DNA of 64,000 nt from Adiantum capillus-veneris (Eukaryota > Streptophyta > Polypodiopsida > Polypodiales > Pteridaceae): positions 45,640,268-45,704,267 of the forward strand of contig CM043944.1 in the NCBI GenBank assembly GCA_014529385.2. The letters run 5' to 3'. Position 1 is the first letter of the stretch; each line of letters begins with the position of its first letter. Of this stretch, positions 1 through 9,394 are shown piece by piece. Made by a program: the position numbers and the translations under genes. The notes under the pieces are model-generated. The model saw nothing but the letters and a program-made list of their open reading frames with translations. It did no database searches and had not been told where the DNA came from.

Positions 1-285
1 ATCATAAGAGCCCTTTCCCTCTTGGGATGCCAACAAACAATATATCGCAAGGCCTTCTGCATCAACTTTTGAGTGCAACAAAATTCCTTTAACATGCACA
101 TACTCTTCTATAATTAACACTAAAACTTAGTAGATAGTCCCAACAACTATTGGGATGGTAGATGTTAGATGTAATAGAAGCTAGTCTACATACACCACGA
201 TCGTCGCAAGTATTGTGGTTGAAAAAACGTGTACTAATCTTATTAATATTTACATGAATAAGTTGTCACCATAATTTGGGGGGAG
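1..285. other. unclassified sequence ending in a polypurine tract
   Basis: No coding region is supported here. The stretch is AT-rich and ends in GGGGGGAG at 278-285, placed as a retrotransposon polypurine tract would be, directly before a TG that opens an LTR-like sequence. It may be the 3' untranslated end of an old copia element cut by the window edge. Confidence 0.3.
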
Positions 286-430
286 TGATATGTGGGAGAA
301 AACTTAGGACTATGAAGGCACTTTTTTCCCTCACCAGAAGGGTTTTTTGCCCTGATTTGTACGTATGCCTATCATTTTAGGGCAATTTATATTAGCACAC
401 TCAATAAGACTACTTCATGTGTTGTGTGCC
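286..430 (+). repeat. diverged copia LTR remnant related to family A
   Basis: Block by block this resembles the family A LTR: an early GTGGGAGAAAAC-like segment, then CACTTTTTTCCCTC, a GTACGTATGCCTATCA block matching the TATA and cap region, then TTAGGGCAA and TTGTGTGCC. Spacing and order agree, but many bases differ. A polypurine tract precedes it, as for a 3' LTR. It stops at TTGTGTGCC, where an unrelated LTR-like sequence begins. Homology was judged by eye. Confidence 0.4.
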
Positions 431-1084
431 TGTAAGATCCCCAATTTTTTGGTCTTTTTTAAAAATAAAAAAATTAGCTTTCAATATCTATTTTGTCAAA
501 TTTTGACTTTAAGATGCTTGATTGATAGTATTGGAAGGCTCTAAAGTAAAAAGCAAGCTCATTTCCATGTTCCAGTAGGTTAAACGGACGTTTGGTTCAG
601 TTTTGAAAAACTCCGCTATTTTTAGCTTTTTTATGTTTTTTATGCTTTTAGGTGCTTTTTTGCAAAAAGCAAAGTCGGATCTTTAATCTACGTGTTCTAG
701 AGAAGCTATGGTTCAATTTTGTAAAAATTTTCTTTTTGAGTGCTTTTCACGTTGTTTATAGTTTTTCATAATTTCTAGTGTTTTTCAGTGAAAAGCGAGT
801 CCGCTTTCTTATTCCAGTGGACGAGGGGAATCCGTGGTTCAATTTTAGATTTTTTAACGCTATTTTTAGCTTTCCGTGCTTTTCGGCATTTTTGAAAAAC
901 AATGTGCTTTTAATGATGACCTAAATGTAAAAATATTAGTTTTAGTTTTCGTCGGATTTAAATCCAATCGCCCGGAGCAAAAATGAGACTAGATGGGATT
1001 TTTACAAGAAATATTTTTATAAAAAGCTGTACTATAAATACACCGGGACAGTACGGAAATTCATAATTATGTCGGGATATTACA
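431..1084 (+). repeat. candidate solo gypsy-type LTR (654 bp)
   Basis: The segment opens with TGTAAGATCCCC and closes with CGGGATATTACA, so its ends form imperfect inverted repeats with TG...CA, a terminus style seen in plant gypsy LTRs. A TATA-like CTATAAATAC lies near 1032-1041, close to the 3' end where an LTR promoter would sit. Three loosely similar blocks around GGTTCAATTTT and CTATTTTTAGCTTT recur near 590, 710 and 835. No convincing 5-bp target duplication is visible and no PBS follows, so this could be a degraded solo LTR or chance. Confidence 0.4.
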
Positions 1085-1238
1085 GGGTGGCACAGTCTAG
1101 CTATGGTTTCTATTAGTGGGTCAAATACTGCTCGGATAGTCAATTTTACTCTAAAAATTAAATGGTAAGTGGGAGAGTTGACCACCAAAAGCAAAGGCTT
1201 GTTTTTAAGGGGCTATTCCAGGCAAGAAACTAGCGCTA

Positions 1239-1243
1239 CCTAT
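1239..1243. repeat. target-site duplication of A1, left copy
   Basis: CCTAT directly precedes the 5' LTR and recurs at 6378-6382 directly after the 3' LTR. Five bases is the usual size made by copia integrase. Confidence 0.93.
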
Positions 1244-1470
1244 TGTTACCATATACATGTGGTAGTGATGTGTGTGAACACACTAGGACCGCCGGGGCAT
1301 TTTTTCCCTCTTTAGGAGGTTTTTTCCCCCGTGCATTGTATATACGCCCATCACTCTAGGGCTATCTATCTTTCCATTGCACACAAAGTAACACACTCTC
1401 TATTGTGTGCCTTGAGCTTCCTTCGTCTTCTCCAAGCTGTGTGTGTTTCTCTGCAACCCTAATTCCAACA
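1244..1470 (+). repeat. A1 5' LTR
   Basis: The LTR begins TGTTACCATATACATG and ends AATTCCAACA. It carries a likely promoter, with TATA-like TGTATATAC near 1337-1345 and the transcript start expected shortly after. It is almost identical to 6151-6377; I see differences only in a T/C run and in CACAAAG versus CACTGAG. Confidence 0.95.
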
Positions 1471-1472
1471 AT

Positions 1473-1484
1473 TGGTATCAGAGC
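1473..1484 (+). other. A1 primer-binding site (initiator Met tRNA)
   Basis: TGGTATCAGAGC starts two bases after the LTR. It is the standard plant copia PBS, complementary to the 3' end of initiator methionine tRNA, which primes minus-strand DNA synthesis. Confidence 0.93.
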
Positions 1485-1796
1485 AGGTCACGTCCTCCCG
1501 GGCTTAGTCGCCAGCTGCTCCAGCACACACCTGCTCACTTTCTCCGATTTCAGTGAGCTTTGGCGAGCGTTCGCAGGTCGACAAATATTTTGATTTGGGC
1601 TCATTTCGGCCTCCGTTTCCACTACGGGCAGTACTGCACAGGCTATTTCGTCATTTTGTGCAGATTTTCTGTCAGTGCCGTTTTCTGCATAACAGGTGCC
1701 TTATAGTCTTCTACGGTTTGTGCTATATAGCACAAGTTGTTCCCGCTCCATTTCTCCTATTTTCGGGCAGTTTTCACAACAGGTGCAACATTTACC

Positions 1797-2303
1797 ATGG
1801 CTGACAACAACAACACAGATGTGTTCAAGATGTTTGCTGTTGAGGACAGGTTGGATGGGGACAACTACCCTATGTGGGCTTATATGATGCAACATGTTCT
1901 TGTGTCAAAAGGTGTCTGGAACATTGTGCAGGGCATTGATGTACGTCCTGGTTCTGAAGATGTAGGCGATGTTGAGGATGTTGCAGGTCTTGCTGCAAGG
2001 ATTGCAGCTATTAGAGTTGTTTTGCCTACAGCAGAACAAGCTCGTTGGGATGTTAAGGATGCACAGGCTCATGCATTGATTGCGTTGTCTGTGAAGCGCA
2101 CCATTATTCCTCACATCCGTTTAGCAAAATCTGCAAAACAGGCTTGGGATATTCTAGCAGGTCTTTATGCAAGCCGCAATGAGGCTAAAATTGCTTTGCT
2201 GCGTAAAGAGCTAGAGTCGAAGATTATGCATGAGGAAGATGATATGGACACTTTCCTTGCTAGTGTCAAGGATATCAATGAGCAACTCATTTCTGCAGGG
2301 TGA
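1797..2303 (+). pseudogene. gag: A1 gag N-terminal part, cut short by a frameshift
   Basis: Gag forms the particle that packages the element RNA. I start at the ATG at 1797 because A2 and A3 have the matching ATG at 20150 and 25313; the frame is also open upstream, but that is leader. The protein opens MADNNNTDVFKMFAVEDRLD and contains the W-x2-M and W-x-I-x2-G segments of copia capsid domains (UBN2 type), ending in the helix with LLRKELESKIMHEEDDM. The frame ends at TGA 2301-2303, right after a GGG run. A2 has GG there and reads on in frame, so the extra G is a lesion, or a sequencing error, rather than a natural end. Confidence 0.85.
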
Positions 2304-5300
2304 AGTCATTTCGGACAGTTCCCTTGTGCAGACTGTTCTTGATGCCTTACCAGATTCCTACCAGACTTTTGCTAGTACTTGGAGACTCATGACCCAAGGA
2401 AATCCTGAAGTTGTCAAGTTTGATGCATTATGCACATTGCTGTTGCAAGAGTCACTTTCTAGAAAAAACAGGACTAGGCAGCGTGCAGTTGAACAGGCTT
2501 TTATTGCTTCTCAAAGAAAGGGTGGTAACAGTAATGCAGCCACTTCTTATGGTTCTGCTGCGAGTGGCAAAAATTCTGTTCCTAATGCTTCTGCTGGCAG
2601 CACTTCGTCTGGCAATTCTGGTGATAAGGGCAAAAAGAAGATGCGTTGCCATTATTGTAAAGCCAATGATCACTTGATCAAGTCGTGTCCTAAGTTGAAG
2701 GCCAAAGAGGCTAAGAAGAAAGAGGGTGGTTCCACTGCAAATGCTGGTTCCACTACAAATGCAGCCATTGTTGAGTCTTCTGTGAAAGGAGATTGTGATG
2801 CTGATGTTGATGCAGAATGGGCTTTTAGCGCAGAGTGCACTTACAATCCTGCTGTCCATGATGCATGCTTGTCAGTTGCTGCAGATTCACATGTGTGGTA
2901 TTTTGACAGTGGTGCTACAAAGCACATTACCTCACATCGTGAATTGTTCACCTCTCTCGAGTCTGTCCCTCATGGGAATTCAGTCACTTGTGCCAACAAC
3001 GCCTCTTATCCAGTTCAGGGAGTTGGAACGATTGTGCTCACTGCTGCTAATGGCAGTTCCTTCACACTTGTTGATGCACTTTATGTACCTGGGATCAAGA
3101 AGAATCTCTTGTCTGTATCCGCACTTGCTAGACTTGGACTTGTAGTCAAATTTGTGGATGACAGATGTACAGTTCATGATCTCAATTTTGGTGATGAAAT
3201 TGTTGCATCTGGGCTTTTGTGCCGTGGGCTGTATAAGCTCACTTTGTATGACAAGTGTGGACAAAATTTTGCAAATGCTGTTGCAGATTCAAGGGCTATT
3301 TCAGATGCAAAACTTTGGCATGCACGTTTTGGTCATCTGAATTTTGCCAGTTTGCTGCGTTTGCAGAAATCTGATATGGTTGCTTCTTTGCCGCCTCTTG
3401 AAGCACCTGTCAAACATGTTTGTGAAGGCTCTATTCTGGGTAAAATGCAGCGTTCTAAGTTTCCAAAGGATGGTTCAGTTAGGGCCACATGCAGGTTGCA
3501 GCTTGTGGATAGTGATGTTTGTGGGCCCATGCAAACTCCGTCCTTGGGCAATTACCTGTACTTCGTGACTTTCATTGATGATTACTCCAGGCATGCATGG
3601 GTATTTCCGCTTAAAGCGAAGTCCGAAGTTTTTATGTGCTTCAAACAATTTTTGGCTATGGCTGAAAATGTCTCAAAATGTACTATGGGCACCCTCCGTT
3701 CCGATCGAGGGGGGAAGTATATGTCTCATGAATTTAATGCATTTCTGGCTAGTCGTGGGATAAAACACCAATGTACAGTGCCTTATACACCTCAACAAAA
3801 TGGTGTTGCTGAGAGGAAAAGCAGGTCACTAACGGAAATGGCACGATGTATGGTCAAAAGTCAAGCTTTGCCGCATTCTTTTTGGCTTGAGGCCATCATG
3901 TGTGCCACTTATGTACTTAACAGGTGTCCTACGAAAGCTTTGCAGTCTATTACTCCATATGAAGCATGGCATGATAGAAAGCCTTCTATTGAGCACATGC
4001 GTGTTTTTGGCTGTTTGGCATATGCTTTGGTGCCACAAGTGCAGCGCAGAAAATTGGATGATAAGGCTGTCAAATGTATTTTTGTTGGTTATAGTGCTGA
4101 AAGCAAAGGTTACAGGTTGTATCATCCGCAAACAAAACGTATTCTGGTTTCACGGGATGTAGTGTTTGTGGAAGATTCTGTTCAGCCCTTGCTGTCATGT
4201 ACTAGAGACAATAATGTAAGCTCACAAGACATTTATGACACTTTGTTGCCTCTTTTCAGTGGTGGAAATACGAATGCAAGTTCCAATGAGGCAAATGTAC
4301 AGCCTATGGGGGTTTCTGAAAATGTTTTAGAACAGCCTATTACTGATGCAGATGTACATGATGTACTTGATGAGGAAAGGGCTGAAAATAGAGGTATGCC
4401 CAAATGGCTGGTGCACACTTTGCGTGACAGTAAATTGGATGCACCTTTATCTAGTTGTACTCCTTCAGGCTCTCGCCATGCATCTTATGCATCAGATTGT
4501 TATGCTTTGGCTGTGTCTAGTTTACATGATGTTGAGGAGCCTCTGTCTTTTGATGAAGCACAGAATTCAGAAAATTGGATTGCTGCCATGAAATCAGAAT
4601 ATGATGCACTTATAGAGAATGACACATGGACTTTATGTGATTTGCCTCCTGGCAAAAAGGCCATTGGTACGAAGTGGGTTTACAAGTTGAAACGCAAGCC
4701 GGATGGTGAGATCGATCGCCATAAGGCTCGACTTGTTGCAAAGGGTTATGCACAACAAAAAGGCATAGATTATGAAGAGACTTTTGCTCCCACTTGTCGT
4801 ATGACTACTGTACGTTTTCTATGTGCATTGGCAGCTCATTTTGGTTGGGATGTACATCAATCAGACATTGTTACTGCTTTCTTGAATGGTGACATATTTG
4901 AGGAAGTTTATGTAACGCAGCCTCGCGGTTTTGTCATAAAAGGACAAGAGGACAAAGTGTGCAAATGTAAGAAGGCTTTGTATGGGTTGAAGCAATCTCC
5001 TCGTGCTTTGTATGAGAAAGCTGACACTCATTTGGTTAAACGAGGCTTTCGTAACAGTCCAACAGAAAGCACATTGTATGTAAAGCGTGAGGATGATGTA
5101 TTTCTCATTGTGGTTCTTTATGTTGATGATTTGCTGATCACTGGACCAAATGAGAGACATATTGCTGAATTTAAGGCTGATTTGAATGCTACTTTCAAGA
5201 TGAAAGATTTGGGGCTGTTGCATCATTACTTGGGTATACAGTTTAAGCAGTGTGATGGTGGTATTGCCTTGTGTCAGAAAAGTTACATAGAGACATTGCT

Positions 5301-6075
5301 ATGTAAGTTTGGACTTGAGGATTGCAAACCTATTGCCACTCCCATGGAAACAGGTTTGAAGTTGAGTCTACATGATGCTGGTGATCCTGCTGATGTCACT
5401 CTTTACCAAACTGTTATTGGCTGCCTCATTTATGTATGCAACACGAGGCCAGATATTCAGTTTGCAGTCTCGCAGGTCAGCAGATTTATGCATAGCCCAG
5501 GGTCTAAGCATTGGCAGGCTGTCAAGAGGATTTTCCGCTACCTTAGTGGCACTTTACATCTTGGCTTGTTTTATCCCAAGGGGGGATCATTGCCGCCAGA
5601 CTTACATGCTTTTTCGGACTCAGATTGGGCTGGTTGTTTTGACACGCGAGTGTCCACAAGTGGTTTTTGTTTCATGCTTGGCAGTTCATGTATATCATGG
5701 TTGAGCAAGAAGCAACCTACTGTGGCCACTTCGAGTTGTGAGGCTGAGTACAGGGCAGTCTTCACAGCTACGGTTGAGTGTGTATGGCTCAGACACCTTA
5801 TGGCTGACTTGGGTGTTGGACAGGACACTGCCAACACTATCTACACTGACAGTCAGAGCGCATTGGCAGTTGCAAGGAACCCAGTTTTTCATGCTCGCAC
5901 AAAGCACATTGAGGTGCATTACCACTATGTCAGGGAGAGGCTCTCAGCAGGAGAGATCAGCTTGGCTTATGTGCCAACACAGGACAACCTTGCAGATCTT
6001 TTCACAAAGGCATTGTCTCGTGAGAAGCTTGAAGCTTTCCGCAAAGCTTTGGGCTTACTCCCCTTTGTGGACTGA
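2230..6075 (+). CDS. pol: A1 copia Pol polyprotein (zinc knuckle, PR, INT, RT, RNase H)
   Basis: The open frame has 1,281 residues; ancestral meaning starts near 2302, where the gag frame is lost. A CCHC zinc knuckle (C-x2-C-x4-H-x4-C) lies at residues 140-153 and protease DSGA at about 226. In the integrase zinc site, His364 and His369 pair with Cys398, but position 401 is Ser where Cys is expected. The integrase catalytic residues are Asp429, Asp492 and Glu528, the last two with the D-x35-E spacing. Reverse transcriptase runs from about 813 with YVDD at 964-967. RNase H follows with DSDWAG (Asp1130), a CEAEYRA motif and a YTDSQSAL motif. TGA at 6073-6075 matches the expected end just before the polypurine tract. 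The product copies element RNA into DNA and integrates it. The missing gag fusion and the changed zinc ligand make it doubtful that this copy works alone. Confidence 0.93.
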   Translation: MRKMIWTLSLLVSRISMSNSFLQGEVISDSSLVQTVLDALPDSYQTFASTWRLMTQGNPEVVKFDALCTLLLQESLSRKNRTRQRAVEQAFIASQRKGGNSNAATSYGSAASGKNSVPNASAGSTSSGNSGDKGKKKMRCHYCKANDHLIKSCPKLKAKEAKKKEGGSTANAGSTTNAAIVESSVKGDCDADVDAEWAFSAECTYNPAVHDACLSVAADSHVWYFDSGATKHITSHRELFTSLESVPHGNSVTCANNASYPVQGVGTIVLTAANGSSFTLVDALYVPGIKKNLLSVSALARLGLVVKFVDDRCTVHDLNFGDEIVASGLLCRGLYKLTLYDKCGQNFANAVADSRAISDAKLWHARFGHLNFASLLRLQKSDMVASLPPLEAPVKHVCEGSILGKMQRSKFPKDGSVRATCRLQLVDSDVCGPMQTPSLGNYLYFVTFIDDYSRHAWVFPLKAKSEVFMCFKQFLAMAENVSKCTMGTLRSDRGGKYMSHEFNAFLASRGIKHQCTVPYTPQQNGVAERKSRSLTEMARCMVKSQALPHSFWLEAIMCATYVLNRCPTKALQSITPYEAWHDRKPSIEHMRVFGCLAYALVPQVQRRKLDDKAVKCIFVGYSAESKGYRLYHPQTKRILVSRDVVFVEDSVQPLLSCTRDNNVSSQDIYDTLLPLFSGGNTNASSNEANVQPMGVSENVLEQPITDADVHDVLDEERAENRGMPKWLVHTLRDSKLDAPLSSCTPSGSRHASYASDCYALAVSSLHDVEEPLSFDEAQNSENWIAAMKSEYDALIENDTWTLCDLPPGKKAIGTKWVYKLKRKPDGEIDRHKARLVAKGYAQQKGIDYEETFAPTCRMTTVRFLCALAAHFGWDVHQSDIVTAFLNGDIFEEVYVTQPRGFVIKGQEDKVCKCKKALYGLKQSPRALYEKADTHLVKRGFRNSPTESTLYVKREDDVFLIVVLYVDDLLITGPNERHIAEFKADLNATFKMKDLGLLHHYLGIQFKQCDGGIALCQKSYIETLLCKFGLEDCKPIATPMETGLKLSLHDAGDPADVTLYQTVIGCLIYVCNTRPDIQFAVSQVSRFMHSPGSKHWQAVKRIFRYLSGTLHLGLFYPKGGSLPPDLHAFSDSDWAGCFDTRVSTSGFCFMLGSSCISWLSKKQPTVATSSCEAEYRAVFTATVECVWLRHLMADLGVGQDTANTIYTDSQSALAVARNPVFHARTKHIEVHYHYVRERLSAGEISLAYVPTQDNLADLFTKALSREKLEAFRKALGLLPFVD

Positions 6076-6140
6076 TCCTGTCCTCAGGGCATGGCACTTC
6101 CCTTTACTCATGTGCCAGCTCTCGTTCACCGCATCACTCC

Positions 6141-6148
6141 AGGGGGGA
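6141..6148 (+). other. A1 polypurine tract
   Basis: AGGGGGGA, two bases before the 3' LTR, is the plus-strand primer site. The same tract precedes the 3' LTRs of A2 and A3. Confidence 0.88.
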
Positions 6149-6150
6149 TT

Positions 6151-6377
6151 TGTTACCATATACATGTGGTAGTGATGTGTGTGAACACACTAGGACCGCC
6201 GGGGCATTTTTTCCCTCTTTAGGAGGTTTTTCCCCCCGTGCATTGTATATACGCCCATCACTCTAGGGCTATCTATCTTTCCATTGCACACTGAGTAACA
6301 CACTCTCTATTGTGTGCCTTGAGCTTCCTTCGTCTTCTCCAAGCTGTGTGTGTTTCTCTGCAACCCTAATTCCAACA
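6151..6377 (+). repeat. A1 3' LTR
   Basis: This is the 227-bp partner of 1244-1470, with the same TGTTACC...CCAACA ends. Target duplicate CCTAT follows at 6378-6382. Confidence 0.95.
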
Positions 6378-9019
6378 CCTATCTGCTTGTGGTACACTCC
6401 AACCAGCTGCAAAGCCTATAAATTCACCTAAGCCTCAGTTTTCAGTGTCGTTTGTTGCATCTTCTACCGCAAAGCTATTCGTATCTACATATACGGAGTG
6501 GTGCAAGCTCTTAATTACGATCTCCATAAAATCTTCTCTTGAGAAGAAGAAGAAGAAGGACACTCTCTCTCTACTTACTTATTATCTTCTCGCTTGTTTC
6601 ACGGTGTACGCGCTCTTCGAAAGCTCTCGTGGCGGATACCTCTACGTAGCTCTCATCACCGTTCTCTTGTGGCGAAGCAAGAAGCCTTTCGATGGCCCCT
6701 TATCGATTCTAAATCACGGAGAGAAGCTCTAAACTCCACAACCATCATCTCTCTCTCTCTCTCTTTCTCTCTCTATGTTGTTTTTCTAAGTAGTCACCCT
6801 CTCGATCATTGTTTTTTCAAATACGAGTGCATGTATGGATTAATCGAGTACATACAAAGTTGCCCCATAACTATTTCATCATGTTTAACACCTTGATTTA
6901 TGCACATGATGCGTTTATGATCACGTGCGTGCATAAAAAAACGTTTTTGTCTCACGTCATAAAGGTGATAGGAACACTGTTTTGGTCATAAATCACACAC
7001 CGCTATGAATCAGTCCGAACTCTTTATGCCAGAGATAGAACACATCATTTAGAATATTTTATCTCTTTGGTGTCATGTAAAAAACACGCACGAGCTAAGA
7101 GATATGGTCAAAAAACAGTTTGTTGACCACTACACGACCACAATTTTGGACTTCGGGCTCCTTGGAGAACCACTTTCTAGATTCATCAGATGGACAAATC
7201 CACTTAAACAATTGAAAATCTTAATGAAACTTGATGAAAATCTTGATGAAACTTGATGATAAATGAATTTAGGTCCCTTTATCACCTCGGGAATGTGAGT
7301 TATTAAACGCTCTATAACCGGTTTTACCTACACGTGTAAGGGTGCTACCAAGGGGAAGGGGGGGGGGGGGGGAGGGGTACCATATGACGTCGTGAGTTGA
7401 CCGAGCTGTTTTGATATGTTTTATGGTTTGTTTTGGTGAGTTGATTTCAATAATTAGATGGCTATAAACTTATGTGGGAGTATAGAGTTAAACATCCCGA
7501 ATCGCATAGTCAGATATGAATAAAGTGGCTTTCTTTTGGGATTACCGTTTGTTGTGTGAGTACCATATGGGTGAAAGAGTGATAATCTATATTATGGAGC
7601 TGAGCTTGATGCATTGGTTTGAGTTCAAATACTTTCAATTGCATGTTTTGCATACGACCGAAAATCCCAACAAAAAAAAAAATTCATACGTGTGAAGTTA
7701 TAGTTTATGATTGACCTAAAGTTCAGAGTTGTTTTGCATCATGTTTATGGTGATGGAATGTTATCATATGATATATGAGAACTCATGGATTGATGTAGAT
7801 GCCTCATATGCAAGGTCGTGATTGCTTTCCACCTTCCTAGGTCAAAACTAGCTTTATGTGCTAGATAGGTGAAGTGCAGATGTGATGCATCAACTTTGCA
7901 TGATTGGATGTGATCAAAATTGGATTTTTATATCATGATTAGTTGCTCATCAGACTCTCTTTATGCATTAAAAAATTGCATCTTAAGGGTCACATGTGTG
8001 TAGACTTCGATTGATCCAAGTGTGGGAGTTCGTTCAGTGTGATTATGATTCATGGTAAAGGGTTGAGGTTCCCTTAGGGATTATGGTTGAAATTCTATGG
8101 TGTAAGCCGATGTGGCTCATGGTTTTTTTTTTTGGATTTGGTTATGTTGCCGAAATTTTTGCAACCATGTTATGTTCTAAAGTGGTTATGCAAGATTGGT
8201 CGTGCCCCACCCAAGTTGGGTGGAGTGCTCGCCCGTGTGATGTGATTGGATTATGGTTTATGGTTTTGGGATGGGATCGTGAAGTGATTTGGATGGTTTA
8301 TGGCAGACGTGTAAGGGTAGAAAACCTGTACATTCTAGTTGCTTGGGAAAAATTGCTTGTGCATCTCGGAAACGCTATTATGATTGGACTCATGTGTTAT
8401 GTTTCTCATGGCAGCGTCGCTATAAGAGTAGGATCACCTACATAGATTAGCCTTAGACTAAAGGGTCGTTGACCTGGGGCTTTGCTGGATCAGGGGTGTT
8501 GCTTAGGTCTTCTTCTTTTTGTTAGGCTCATCTACATGATTAGTGCGTCCGGGGTTGAATGACCTACACGGCTAATGCGTCGGGGATTTTTCCTTGGCTT
8601 TCCTTAAACACCCGGTGCTAGGCATCGAAGACGCGTGGCGCCTCAGCTGGTATGGTTGGTGTTGATACCCTACCACCTGCTAGTACTTGGGATCCTTTCA
8701 GAGCTCAGGTTCATGGAGGGAGGCAAGGCGGTCTCAGCCTATGTCTAACTCAAGTAGGTTGGAGGTATTTTGGCTCGCTCCCGGCGAAGTGAAATTCTCC
8801 ATGTCCGTAGTAAAGCGGAAGTGGATGCGTGGATTGGTCGATCTCTACATAGGGTCCGGTGCTCTGCTAGTTGGTTTTTCATAAACTTTTTGATGTTATG
8901 GTATACAAAGGTTTTGTCTTTGCATTAATACATGGTTGCTTTTTCCATTTAGATGGGCATTTAAAGATTCTCTATTGTCATCTTCTCATGTCTCTGTGCA
9001 CTCTATTTCACCCTCCATT

Positions 9020-9097
<78 letters not shown>

Positions 9098-9394
9098 CAC
9101 AACGCGGTGTACACATATATTCACCCTCCACAATGTTATATTTTTATTGAGTATGCTTTCGTTCATAACACCCACTCAAGGATAGCACTAGTCGTTAGGT
9201 ACCTCTAGATGCAGTCCGACTCATGGCCTAAACTCCATTCTTGGTCGGGCGTTGAAAACTCCTCCCCTATGCAAATGCTTTCCCAACTCTGATGTATATT
9301 GAAAATTGTAAAAAAAGTGTAAATTGTATATTTTGTGCATAGAACCTCGGGGATGGGTATATGTCAGTGCCTTTGAGTTCTCCATATGTGTATA
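6378..9394. other. non-coding spacer, probably old LTR material
   Basis: I find no supportable gene. Removing A1 restores a sequence with a TATA-like TATAAAT at 6417-6423, followed by CT/GAA-rich sequence. A run of 15 G lies at 7358-7372. The 8083-8445 open frame encodes 120 residues with no recognisable motif and is not called. From about 8400 to 8880 the base composition rises in GC and looks like a gypsy-type LTR, but I cannot place its ends. The last 260 bases, ending TTTCCAACA at 9418, may be the LTR of copia B, because a degenerate PBS-like ATGGGTATTAGCAC follows. Confidence 0.5.
9025..9094. repeat. (CT)n microsatellite, about 35 units
   Basis: An uninterrupted CT tract of about 70 bp. 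The open frames across it (poly Ser-Leu) are by-products of the repeat. Confidence 0.97.

Larger units (their letters stand above)
1244..6377 (+). mobile_element. Ty1/copia retrotransposon A1, structurally complete
   Basis: This is a full copia element of 5,134 bp: 227-bp LTRs (1244-1470 and 6151-6377), a Met-tRNA PBS, gag, then protease, integrase, reverse transcriptase and RNase H in copia order, and a polypurine tract. The host sequence CCTAT is duplicated at 1239-1243 and 6378-6382, so both ends are exact. The LTRs differ at about three positions, which indicates recent insertion compared with its neighbours. One extra base near the gag/pol boundary breaks the reading frame, so the copy is probably not autonomous as read. 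Copies A2 and A3 belong to the same family and are more damaged. Confidence 0.96.

Noticed and set aside
2290-2310. Programmed frameshift between gag and pol in A1
   Set aside because: A2 is in frame across the same point with one G fewer, so a mutation or sequence error is simpler.
8083-8445. 120-codon open frame as a host gene
   Set aside because: No motif, low-complexity Trp/Val/Met-rich text, no promoter or neighbour context.
8871-9208. Ser-Leu repeat proteins
   Set aside because: They are translations of the CT microsatellite. The same holds at 15620-15820, 40359-40604 and 42496-42946.
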